From Mytilisepta virgata (Eukaryota > Mollusca > Bivalvia > Mytilida > Mytilidae): a DNA stretch of 64,000 nt. The stretch covers positions 29,202,580 through 29,266,579 of the forward strand of contig CM051510.1 in assembly GCA_028015205.1 (NCBI GenBank), in the 5' to 3' direction. Below, piece by piece: positions 23,553 to 35,003 of this stretch. The notes beneath the pieces were generated by a model. That model searched no databases and was not told the origin of the DNA. It saw only the letters and a list, made by a program, of their open reading frames with translations. Position numbers and translations under genes: made by a program. Position 1 is the stretch's first letter, and each line of letters opens with the position of its first letter.

Positions 23553-24745
23553 CAAGAGTGGACACACAAAAATGTCTCGCCTGTCCTATATTTCTAATGA
23601 AAGAAAATGCTATCAGACATATTGCATACAGTATTAAATTGATTGATTGATTATTGCTTAACGTCCAGTGGCAAATATTTCATGCATCTTCAGGACGAGA
23701 ACCAGTTCAATTTATCAAACAATTCAATTAGGGGTGGGATGGGACACAAAGGGGAACCAATTTTGACTGCCACTGTAAAAGGAGGATGGTTGTGTAGGGT
23801 CGGATAATTTAGCCTTCTGTAGCGGCCATCAGCCTACTCTTTTTCGAAAACTACAGAAGGGGTCTTTAGCGTGCAGGGAGTGTGGCATTCTCCAAACACG
23901 TTACCCACTATGGTCCGCGGTCAGGCTTTCCGTATTATGACCTGACAACCCCCCCAACGAGAGGGTCTCCCCTATCCGCCACCTGGGGACGCGCTAGACA
24001 GCTCTATGGGTTGAGCCCCAGTGATCCATCACAGGTGCCTAGTAGTGAACAAGGTTAAGTTTTGGTGGTCAAGTCCATATCTCAGATACTATAAGCAATA
24101 GGTCTACTATATTTGGTGTATGGAAGGATTTTAAGGTGTGCATGTCCAACTGACATGTGTCATCTGACCTTGACCTCATTGTCATGGTTCAGTGGTTATA
24201 GTTAAGTTTTTGTGTTTTGCTCTGTTTTTTGAATACTGTATGCAATAGGTCTGCTATATTTTAGTGTATGGATTGATTGTAAGGTGTACATGTCCAACTG
24301 ACAGGTGTCATCTGACCTTGACCTCATTTTCATGGTTCAGTGGTTATAGTTAAGTTTTTGTGTTTTGGTCTGTTTTTTTAATACTGTGATCCTTGAAATG
24401 GGGTCGAGGTCAATTGAAAACTGTCTGACGGGGATGATGACCTTGTAAGGCACGCACATACCAAATATAGTTATCCTATTACTAATAATAAGAGAGAAAT
24501 AAACATTACAAAAATTCTTAACTTTTTTTTCAAGTAGTCACTGAAGCATGAAAATGAGGTCAAGGACAATGTACATATGACAGACGGAAAGTTCGTAACA
24601 TAAGGCATCTATATACAAAATATAAAGCATCCAGGTCTTCCACCTTCTAAAATATAAAGCTTTTAAGAAGTGAGTTAACGCCGCCGCCGCCGGATCACCA
24701 TCCCTATGTCGAGCTTTCTGCGACTAAAGTCGCAGGCTCGACAAA
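23553..24745 (+). mobile_element. Copy of the 6043-6880 element with an inverted interior and an inserted SINE-like element
   Basis: The left end (23553-23637) and the right part (from 24391, 'gatccttgaaatggggtc', to the 'ctgcgactaaagtcgcag' hairpin at 24745) run forward like the reference copy. The block 24045-24390 is the reverse complement of the two internal units: it reads 'tgaacaaggttaagttttgg' onward to 'gaatactgtatgcaatagg'. The SINE-like element occupies the left breakpoint. Confidence 0.8.
23638..24043 (-). mobile_element. SINE-like element, copy 2, at an inversion breakpoint
   Basis: Nearly identical to 20363-20769, including 'acgagagggtctcccctatc' and 'ctctatgggttgagccc'. No flanking duplication is visible. 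The left flank is '...cagtatt' and the right flank starts 'tagtgaacaagg', as expected if one flank was moved by the inversion. Confidence 0.75.
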
Positions 24746-24749
24746 AATC

Positions 24750-25975
24750 TAACTCTAGTAAAAGTTGGACGAAAAAGTCAAATACCTGTCCTTATTATTT
24801 ACTGATGACAACGGACCCGAGAAGGACTAAAACAAAATTCTCAATGTAAATTTATTTCGAATCTCAGTTACTGCTCAAGTATATCTTAAAACCCTAATAT
24901 ACATTTATTTTAAAGGCGAGAGACTTTTCAATTTTTAACTTTTTTTCTAATTTTTTTAAACTATGTGTCCAAACAAGACATTTTTTAATATTTTATAAGA
25001 ATGTTTGAAAAGATAAATTTTGCTTCGTCAGTGGAAGGCCAACGTGTATAATACATTGTACATACAAAAACGACGAAGTCCATTATTTTTATCCTTAATT
25101 TATGTCAATGGGAAATATTTTCTGTCCATAATAGAGCAAGAAATATGTAATTTTTTTTTACATTTAAGAAAGCCATAAAATCATTTCCCTTTTCAAGGAA
25201 AGCCATATATTTTTTATTCTTGAATCCGAGGAATTAAATGTGACCAAATCATGAATTATTGACTGAAACTGTTCTTGAAATTAATTTGTTACATCAATCA
25301 TTGTACTTTTAGATAGAAAAACAAATAAAATAGGCCACTTAATTATAAAATGGTTGTTGTTCTTTTGCAAAATATTAGAAATTCAGTTTTTTGTTAAAAC
25401 ATAATGTACAATATCAAGCCTGGAATTAAAAATTTTACTTTAAAGATTAAAGGCGACATAAAATGGTTGTTATTCCTGCGCAAATATTGGGGAAAACAAT
25501 CTTTACATTGAAATATATATTTAATATGTATATATTTATGCACATCTTCACCCATAAGTGTTATTTTTGTATCCTTTAATTATGAAAATTCTACGATCTC
25601 AGAAACAGTTTCACTTAGAAAGAAAACCGAATTTTTTATCCTTCACAAGCTTAGAAATTTTCCATATGCACTTAACGTCCATGTCTTATTGCATTGTTCC
25701 TTATAACCGTCTCCATAGGAAAACACTGAGATAACAAATGATGTTCTTGTATATATGTACTCTAACTGAATACATGGAATACTTTATGAGTGCACTCAAA
25801 TATGCCTGTAACTAATTTGTCGTTTGTTAATTAGTCTATATATTCCATCTTGTAATTGTTGGGATAGAATTTATATAGGCTCTGTCTGTTATCTAATACC
25901 TTTTGATTTATATCAATAAAATGTTTGAAATAAAGAATACAATTTATCACAAAATACTGAATAAATTTTAAGCAA
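24750..25975. other. AT-rich non-coding DNA
   Basis: No gene or repeat family is recognised. A partially repeated motif 'aaaatggttgttrttc' occurs at about 25350 and 25460. Confidence 0.35.
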
Positions 25976-25980
25976 TGAAT

Positions 25981-26100
25981 CAAGCCAGGACAAAAATTCT
26001 GGCTACTGGGTTGATAATGCCCTCGGGGACTTGCATTCCACCAGCAGTGACATAGACCTAATGGTACTAATAAAATGTATTACAAAATATCGAATAAATT
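25981..26100 (+). repeat. Dispersed repeat, copy 1 of a direct pair
   Basis: 'gacaaaaattctggctactg', 'gataatgccctcgggg' and 'ccaccagcagtgaca' recur in the same orientation at 27088-27195. The copies are about 1.1 kb apart. Confidence 0.8.
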
Positions 26101-26279
26101 TGATGCACTGTATGGCCATTTAGTTAACTGACAACTCATCAGCAGCGCTCGAGATCAAAACTTTGGAAATCCAGTTAAAGATATAATGATGAATTAATAA
26201 CAGACCTGTTTACCCCATTTAAGTTAGTAGTGTAGTTTATACATTTAGAAAGTGTAGTTTCAGATTTTACAAGTCCTAA

Positions 26280-26440
26280 AAATTACTATCACCCATGAGC
26301 GGCGCAACGCGCCGCGAACTTGCTAGAGGGGTCTGGAATGCCCCCCCCCCCCAGAAATTTTTTGAAAAACTAGATGCAAAATCCTGCATTCTGAGAGCAA
26401 AAACTAGATGCAAAATCCTGCATTCTGAGAGCTTTTAGAG
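26280..26440 (+). repeat. Short GC-rich repeat with a palindromic core
   Basis: 'gagcggcgcaacgcgccgcg' contains the near-palindrome GCGGCGCAACGCGCCGC, followed by 12 C and two tandem copies of 'actagatgcaaaatcctgca'. Confidence 0.5.
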
Positions 26441-27087
26441 TCATGTTTTGAAGATACCAAATACATAAATTCAATAGGATTAGTTAACTTATATTGAACA
26501 CAATAATGATATATGTTTTCTTCCTAAATTTTATCAAGTCATTCTCTTGTAAATCCAAAGATACAACCATGGTCTGTCCTTGGTCCAAACATCAAAAAAA
26601 TTATGTTCTCTGACCTCTTGCTCGTATTTGCGTTTTGAAATATGTCTGGCATCACAATATGTTTCGGCATCGCGCCATGTGTCAAACTTGACAGTCAACG
26701 ATCACCAGAGCGTTTGTAATACATACTTATATATTCATTATCAAGCACGTAAAAGACAAAGACTCTGTTTTGCGTTCGGATAACTTCCTTTAGACACAAA
26801 ATTACATACTGCCGATTTTTTTTTACTGTAACATCTTTGAAAGCGTAGAAATGACCTATTTGGGCATAGAGCGTAATTTGAGTACAAAAAATCGTAGAAA
26901 CTACGCCAAAATCGTAGTGGTAAACAGGTCTGTAATAAGCACAGCCATTAAACCCAAAACAATTAAAACAAACAGGAATCCAAACTCGGCTAAGGGTTAC
27001 CTCTGCATCAAAAGGAAGAGCCTTAGAAATTTCTGGTAAATTTTTGTCAAATTTTGAACGGAAAATTTAAAGGTATTTAAGTAATGA

Positions 27088-27195
27088 ATCACGCCCTGAC
27101 AAAAATTCTGGCTACTGGGCTGATAATGCCCTCAGGGACTTGCAGTCCACCAGCAGTGACAGACCCAGTGGTTATATAATAAAATGTATCACAAA
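27088..27195 (+). repeat. Dispersed repeat, copy 2 of a direct pair
   Basis: Same blocks as 25981-26100, with a few substitutions. Both copies are followed by 'ataaaatgtatyacaaaata'. Confidence 0.8.
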
Positions 27196-28300
27196 ATACT
27201 AAAAAACCGACTTTTTCATCATTGAACTTAATACACTGTAGTTCCGATTTTGGAAATTTTGTCGATTCTGGATGCGGTTTTCACTTATACAGTCATTAGC
27301 TTTTCCCGTATTACACAAGCGAAGCAAGTGGTCAGTGCAGTGCAGTTTAGAAGAGGAAAACATGAAAGATGATTTGTTTACTACACTATTAAATGTATAC
27401 AAGTACACTGTATTGTCATTTTATTGTTTAGTTTTCTTTCGCAAAATGTACATGTACCGGTCATGAGAAAGTATTACTTCATACCAGATTTTTCCTTGCA
27501 TGACATTAACAGTTACTTAGGGGCGAAACACTAAATGGAATACATGTATATTAAGGCATGTGTATGTAGTCGTATACGAACAGTTAAATCAAGGGGAGTT
27601 AATACACGTTATTGACATTGTACATAAGTGATAAGTTGAAGGGGTCTACTTGCTATAAATTTCTTATTTGTGAGAGTGTACATAATAAATTTTTTTACCG
27701 GATTCTATAACACTTTCTGGAATAAATTAGTAAATTTGTTACCACAAAATGCACAATGACTCACAATTGTTTTCGTTTATTATTCTATATTATTGTCTTC
27801 TATGGACATATTGTTTGGTGACTTTATAAAACACAAATACGGTATTTGCCAAATAATGTAATTAAATGATATCACAAAGTAATAAGTTATTTATTTAGAT
27901 CACAAGAAAATTATAAAAAAAACAATGATTAATAAAAAAAAATATAAACTAATCGGAGTCTCTAATATTTAATTTATATCTGATCAGAAATGACTTCAAA
28001 AATATAATTTTCAAATGGTGAATATGGAGATTGTTCAAGGGTTATGGTTTTCTACGGACTGTAACTGATTCTAAATCATTTCAAAGTTCCAACTTTTCAT
28101 TTTATGGAGGTCATGGAACCAACAAGAGGGAGCTAGATCCTGACAGAAGATATTTCATTCATAAGTATGTGGAATTCTTTAACCCATCAATCTGAAACAA
28201 GAATGATTTAAAAAGGGAATGTATCAACATGATAAATGGACTTCGTCGCCCAGAAAAAAAGAAGCAATGGCGACCAAGCTTAACGGACTTTACGACTTGG
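27196..28300. other. AT-rich non-coding DNA
   Basis: I see no gene, RNA or repeat family here. Confidence 0.35.
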
Positions 28301-28304
28301 TCTT

Positions 28305-29412
28305 TTTAATAAACTGTTATCACAGAGATATGTCTCGCCTTTTTGTAATTTTGATAATGCAAATATTCAAAGTCGATGAACCATGACTGAAGGTACATGG
28401 CTAAACAATCTCCATGGAATGAGATGTGCCAATGCTAATACAACTGCATACCAAATACCATTGACTTATTATAAGTCGTTCCCTTTAAACAAACCTAAAC
28501 ACAAACATTAACTTGTAAACTGTAAAAGTTTCAAAGTCAATGAACCATGATCAGGGGTAAGGCTATATAATCTCCATGGAAACGATACTTACAAATGCCA
28601 ATAAATTTGCATACCAAATATCACTGACTTAACATTAGCAGTTCATCTTAAACTGATCTAATCACAAACTAATACATGTAAACTAAGCAAAAGTTTCAAA
28701 GTAAATAGACCATGACTGAGGGGGCGGGGCCAAATTTTCTCCATGGAAATGAGATGTGCTAATGCTTATACAGCTGAACACCAATTAACATTGGCCTACC
28801 ACTAATGGTTCCCCTTGAACTGACCTAATCACAAACTAATACATGTAAACTATGAAAATTTTCAAAGTCTATAGACTATGACTAAGGGGGCGGAGCCAAA
28901 TAATTTCCATGGAAATGAGATATGCCAATGCTTATACAACTGAATACCAAATATCATTGACCTACCACTAGTGGTTCCCCATAAATTGACCTAATCACAA
29001 ACTAATACATGTAAACTATGAAAAGTTTCAAAGTCAATAGACCTTGACTGAGGGGGTGGGGCCAAATAATCTCCATGGTAATGAGATGTGCCAATGCTAA
29101 TACAACTGCATACCAAATATCATTGACCTACCACTAGTTGTTCACCATAAACTAGACCTAATCACAAACTAATACATGTAAACTATGAAAAGTTTCAAAG
29201 TCAATAGACCTTGACTGAGGGGGTGGGGCCAAATAATCTCCATGGTAATGAGATGTGCCAATGCTAATACAACTCCATACCAAATATCATTGACCTACCA
29301 CTAGTTGTTCACCATAAACTAGACCTAATCACAAACTAATACATTGTTGACGCCGTCGCCGTCAACAGCATACCTATGTCTCGCTTTTTGACTCCGTCAA
29401 GGCGAGACAAAA
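28305..29412 (+). mobile_element. Tandem-core element, about six ~165-bp units
   Basis: Head 'agatatgtctcgccttttt'. Units recur every ~163-168 bp, marked by 'aaaagtttcaaagtc', 'ctccatggaaatgagatgtg' and 'cctaatcacaaactaataca'. It ends 'gttgacgccgtcgccgtcaa' and 'gactccgtcaaggcgagac'. The head gtctcgcc and the end ggcgagac are inverted. The last two units are nearly identical to each other. Confidence 0.75.
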
Positions 29413-30600
29413 ATAAATGTGAAAAACTAAAATTAACTGTAATGTTATCATACATACGCATTTGTTATTTACGAATTATTTAATTTAGAAATGCTATCAA
29501 GAAAACAATAGGTGTTGTTGGCTTTGTCCATGTCGTTAATTTTTGTTTCTTTGGTATCTTGGCGATAGTCCTAATGTTAACTTTTAGAATTTTTTTTATT
29601 CTTAATTTTTGTTATGCCAATATCATTGTGGCATTTGTTTGTTGTTGTTCCATTCTCGTGAGTTTGTCTTTTCCTTGGATTTCGAATTTATGGACTTTCC
29701 CTTTTTGGTGCTTTGGTATTTCTTTGTCGATAGTTTGAATTTGCTTCTAACATTGTTTGGATTATAATTTCTTATTTCAATATTTTATGTCTTGAGCACA
29801 GCTGAATAGTCGTAAATCGATGAAATAGGCAAATTGTGTGCATTCAAATTGAAATCAATGAATGTGAGCAAATACTTACAAATGTATATAAAATAGTGTA
29901 CTATTGTCTTTACACACGTATTATGGAGTTTTATATAATCATGTTCTTCACATCCTTTTCAAACCACATGTACGCATGTTTGGAAAATAATTGGAAATGG
30001 TGAGCTGTTAAAACATGTGAAAGGGGCATTAAACGATTTAAATGTACAATATTAAGTCTGACAAAACCAAATAAAAAAGTCATTAAAAAAAGCTTAAAGC
30101 CCAGCGTTTCCGTGAATATAGCCTTGATTACGAACATGAGAAAAATGAAAATATGTTAACTCTTAGAAACAATGAACAACATATTCGTAGATCGCCGATT
30201 TTGGTATACAAACTTTAATTGGCATTCAACAAATTTTCTGTTGCCATTTACCAGTATTATAATAACAGTTTTTACGGGGCAGCAAGAAATTTATAACTAA
30301 TTTCATAAATGTTGAATTTGAAGCTTACATACCAAAATCAAGGAAAAAAATGTACGTTAAATACAAATTTTGATATGCTGGCACAATTTGTCACATGATA
30401 AAGCCCCTATGTATCAAATCCAGTGAAAAGTCGAATTAATGAATTCTAATATGAATTTGACGGGCAAGGTTTATGACATCATGGACATAGCGAAAATTTC
30501 GAATATTCACAAAACCTTTTAGAAGTACATGTAATATATTTGCTAAGGGTTACAAACGAATTTATCTCAACCAACATCAATCTCCCCATTAGAACCTACA
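29413..30600. other. Non-coding DNA with a probable retroelement 3' fragment
   Basis: 29540-29760 is T-rich with 'cttggatttcgaatttatgg' and resembles the 3' region of the bivalve reverse-transcriptase element seen at 58530-59400. The rest shows nothing recognisable. Confidence 0.3.
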
Positions 30601-30604
30601 CATG

Positions 30605-31742
30605 TACCAGGGCTCACCAAACTGGGCGATTAGGGCGATTAAGTCGCCTAATGCTCGCCAATGTTGCCCTGTCATCGGCTCCAGAGCGACAAATGAGTCG
30701 CCCTGTGTTTTTAAGTAAGGCGCCTCCGAACAACGTACGTAATCAGCTGCGTCTGAAGACCGTTATTTTCATTAAAAATCTCGAGCCGCCATTTTTTGTT
30801 TTCTTGGAGGAAGGGGAAAGAAACGACAACAACGTCATACCAATATATGACCGCAAAAATTTTGCGGTCGTATAAAAAGTAAGCTAGAAAATGAAATGGC
30901 GGCAATCGGAATTCTCGTGATTTTTCATTGGTCACGATGTTTTTTACCGACCGGTAACAATATGTAGACCTTATTGAAAAATAAATTTAGCGGATTTTGA
31001 CATATCTATGCACAAATGGAAATTTTGTCAATACATGTATTGAAAGGTGTTCAAGCAAGGTGAATGGGAAGATTTTAAGAGTATGTTCGAGAAAAAATAA
31101 TAGTAAAGAGTATAGATAAATAAATATTAAAAAATAAAATGGCAATAATAAATAAGTTGTGTCAAAAGGTACAAATATTTTTGCTCATATCTGTAACAGA
31201 AATTTTCTTCCAAGTTCGGAGCACCACTGTATAATTTCATTTTTTTTAATTTTTTTTATTTCAAATTATATTCGTCAGTATTTTAAGGCAGCACATGATT
31301 TAAATTAAACTTTAACAATAGTACAATAGGCCTATAGCTACCATGGTCAAAATCATGCAGCAATGTACGTTAAAAAAGTGGGGATGAGTCCTGGGACTGG
31401 GACTCACCATTCTGAAAAATGACGAGTCCCAGGACTCATCATGAAAAATTCTCAAAGGATATTGATTAAATGCACATGAGACAAAATCTCCGATTATGAC
31501 TAAAATGGAAGGATATGGAGTAAATGTAGATAAAATCTCAAACAAAACAGGATAAAACACAATAAAGGAATGTATAGTATACACTATAAGACACAAAATA
31601 ACAGGTATTTACTCGACAGGCAACAAATTGGGGGAAAAAACACAGTCTCCCTGTCATGCCCTGAAGTCTCCCTGTTGCTACCCTGAGGGAGACTCTGAGT
31701 CTCCCTGTTATTTTCAAGCGTGGTGAGCCCTGTGTACATAGT
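30605..31742. mobile_element. Possible element with inverted termini
   Basis: 'tgtaccagggctcaccaaac' at 30605 and 'gcgtggtgagccctgtgtac' at 31719-31738 are inverted. Inside are the palindrome 'tatgaccgcaaaa'/'ttttgcggtcgtata' at 30847-30875, the inverted pair 'ccgccattttttg'/'aaatggcgg', and the pair 'gatgagtcctggga'/'cccaggactcatc' at 31384-31440. Confidence 0.45.
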
Positions 31743-32179
31743 GACAATTGTAGTCTCTTTCACATATCCTTGTTAGAAATGCTTAATAATGAGAGGTTAG
31801 ATCAATATTGAACCGTACAAGAACGAATTAATCGTTGTTAACACGTTTCTAGCACAAAATGTAGACAACACAGCAAAATTTTGAATAGTTGGAATATGAC
31901 TTGTGCATATACGCTTTTACGGTATACATGTAGCACAAAAACTTCTTTATTCTGAAAAAAAAATCCACATCAATGTACCTAAAATTATGACACACATTGA
32001 TTCTCCTGAAAGATGATAATAAAATCTAATGTAAGTAATCCCATTAAAACATTGATTTTACTCTTTGATTTTTTTAAAAATTAACGGCAAAAGTATATCT
32101 ACACAATCATTTCATATTTATACATGCATGTACACAGTAATGCATGTATGCCTCATACACAAATATAATCATTTCCAAA

Positions 32180-32335
32180 TTTTCCACGAATGTCCACGCG
32201 TGGACACAACTAAACCTGTGGAAAAGTTGATGGTCCTTTCTATGGCTACCACACAATTTGCGTGGACAACACGAAGCTCCCGTGGACAAAATTAGTGTGG
32301 CAAATGTGTGGTGTCCACGCGTGGACTGTGGAAAA
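32180..32335. repeat. 156-bp element with twin GTCCACGCGTGGAC palindromes
   Basis: TTTTCCAC and GTGGAAAA form the outer ends. Just inside each end lies the perfect 14-bp palindrome GTCCACGCGTGGAC (32192-32205 and 32313-32326). This is a MITE-like arrangement. Confidence 0.7.
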
Positions 32336-32474
32336 TAAAAGTATTTCGTTGCCTGTTCTGTTAGTATCATGCTAAAATGCAAATTCTATTACATGTACAT
32401 GTATGACATTCTTCAAAGTAAACACTTCATATCTTGTGAACAAAACAGCATTTAAAATGTAATAAAATTAAAAC

Positions 32475-32660
32475 TAGAAATACTGTATGCAAGGCTTATT
32501 TAATGATACCCCGGCTACCCATACAATGTATGTGATTCTATAGCAAACTCCATGTCTTGCTATTGATGGGAAACCCCAAAATTCAGTTGACATGAACTAA
32601 AATTTAAACTAAAAGGTGCACTTTGACGGTCAATAGCCTGTGTCTTGTTTTATTGTGTAT
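32475..32660 (+). repeat. Decayed copy of the 10548-11680 family
   Basis: 'aactagaaatactgtatgca' plus 'gataccccggc' and 'aaaccccaaaattcagttg' match the head and one unit. Confidence 0.6.
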
Positions 32661-34570
32661 ATTGTTGGCAAATCTGATGAGATCTGTTCATAATAATTAA
32701 TATGGCATAAAAAGTAGCACCAAGGTGAAGGTCTTGTCATTTATCATGTTTATATCAGGGTTTTTAGCTTCAGTAGAACATAAGGAGTCCCAGACGGTTT
32801 CACAAAAAAAAAAACTTATGACTGATTTGTTCACGACTTACAATCAACTTTAGTGGTAAGATTTTTTGTAAAACTGACTTCAGACATTGTGTCGAAAAGT
32901 GGACTTTACCTTTTTTGCATATCCTTATCTGTCAATATGGAAATTGACATCCATTTTGGCATCACACAGTAACAACATATTAAAATTTTTAAAGCTTTGG
33001 TTGAACGGTTCATAAGTAAATGCACGGACACTGCACACCCGCCCGATGTACATTACAAAATTAATAACTGATTTTTCTTATCGCAATATATCTGGTTAAA
33101 AATTCAATGAAAAACAAATAATTAGAATTAAAGTTTACCTCACAGCTGATTTTTTTTCATCGGGCAGGTCCCCATTAAAGGTAAGTCAAATGATAAGAAT
33201 AAGATCATGCAAATGCCAACTGAGTGTATGGGGTCGACAATTCGCGAGTTTCAAACATGTAATCTGTTACACAACAAGTGTGGACAGTCATGCATGGATA
33301 CATGTAGTATACAGCATTCAAGACCCATACTGGTCTGGACCTGCATCACTGCATATAATTATTTGCTCTAAAGCACATCTACTACTATACTGAAGATCTG
33401 AAAATGGCTAAAATGTTACAACTCAACATGATTAAGCTTGGGACCAAATATAAAATTCCCTTTAATAGAACCCAAGAAAACTTTTGACGAAAAAATTCCT
33501 TTGACAATGAGTAGTTAAAATTTCAAACTATCAGCCAAGAATTCATACGAAAATTTATAGGCACGGTCTTTCGGACAGACAGAATGATGGACGGGGTCAA
33601 GTGGTTACTAGACGTGCTTTCATTGTTGGTGACGCAGGTAAAAACTGAGGACAAATATTTAAAAATAATTTTTGTATGAAAAAATCACATCTGATAGAAT
33701 AGGACCAAAAAAATCTTTCTACAGCTTATTGTCAATTGAGGATGTCTTTGTTTGATATGTGTCCCCAATTAAAAGGTTCCCAACAAGTGTGTGTCCCCAA
33801 AGCCATGAATAACACACGTACAAGATTTGAGAATAGACAAAGTACGCACTCTGAACCCATGCGGACGATGCTAACTAATGTTGCAAATTATATACATGAA
33901 GTATTGATAATGAATTCATGGTATTCATCGGTCAAAATCATCCGCTGTTTCATCTAAAACATAAACCAAGGTCAACACTTATCACATTTAAGGGAAAGAG
34001 TAAACTTCAACTGCTGAAAATTAGATATTTTGAAGTAGAAAGACATTTTTTTTATCATTCGTTGATAAAAAACATTTATTTATTGTTCTAAAATCGCCCA
34101 ACAAACAATATCAGACGTTTTTTAAAGATAAAATTGAATAGAAACATCGTCAAAAACACTCCGAGATGTTCCTAGGGCAAAATCGGCATCGACGTACGAC
34201 GTCCATTTTTTTTTAAATAATGCCTTCCAAGACGAAGGCGTCATAATTATTTGGACTAACTCCTGCCACGCTCGCATGAGCGCCTGAATAATTTCAAGAC
34301 AAGAAGAGATAGAAAATAGCACACCCAGAAAAAAACCTTTTTTGCTACATTCTCTTATATCAGTCATATCATAATATCGATATAATTATTCTGGCGATAC
34401 ATGTAAGACTGGTTTCAACTTTGATTTTGACTTTCTCCGTCCTATCTTCTCCAGGACCTATTTATTGTTTCCTTCCGGTGAAAATTTTAACCTTTTGTAT
34501 TAAACTGCATCCCATGCACTAGTAGGCCGATTATACATATCATTGTTTAAAATTAACTTACCGCTCTTCT
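32661..34570. other. Non-coding DNA, mostly unrecognised
   Basis: 33400-33640 ends 'cggtctttcggacagacaga', which suggests another worn tandem-core element. No exon with convincing splice sites was found. Confidence 0.35.
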
Positions 34571-34574
34571 TTTC

Positions 34575-34967
34575 GGGCCACCATCTCACACACCCCGCCT
34601 TTACATACTGGATTTATGATTGGATGTTACATACCACGTGATAATAATGAAACGCGTGACCGGTTTCCGGGATATTTATATAAACTTTGTGGGATTTTCT
34701 AAAATAATTCAATTACCTGGTCATGATGGTGGTATTCGAAATAATTTAAAAATAGATTTTCATTGTGGGATCCTTTTCCAAAAAAAATTGTGGGTCATTA
34801 ATTCACACTTTTGTGCAGTAAATAACATTTTAAAGAAAATCCAGCACTGCTGTGTACTTTTTACGTACATGGTTTATGGGTCATACTATGCATGACCCAC
34901 AAACCACCCAAGTATCCCACAACGTGGGTAACAAATACTCGATATGACCCACAATCCGGTTGAAAGA

Positions 34968-34998
<31 letters not shown>
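34575..34998 (-). repeat. Dispersed repeat, copy 2 (inverted to 7245-7640), plus a TA microsatellite
   Basis: Reverse-complement match to copy 1 over nearly its whole length, for example 'acgtacatggtttatgggtc' and 'ccacaacgtgggtaacaaat'. It ends at 34972-34998 in an alternating TA run. Confidence 0.8.

Positions 34999-35003
<5 letters not shown>

Noticed and set aside
24790..24840. Possible minus-strand exon that would supply the split Arg codon of the SET-like exon
   Set aside because: Phase fits, but the residues do not resemble the segment preceding Arg-Asp-Ile in SET domains.
29931..30137. 68-codon hydrophobic minus-strand frame
   Set aside because: Low-complexity AT-rich composition, no splice sites or homology recognised.
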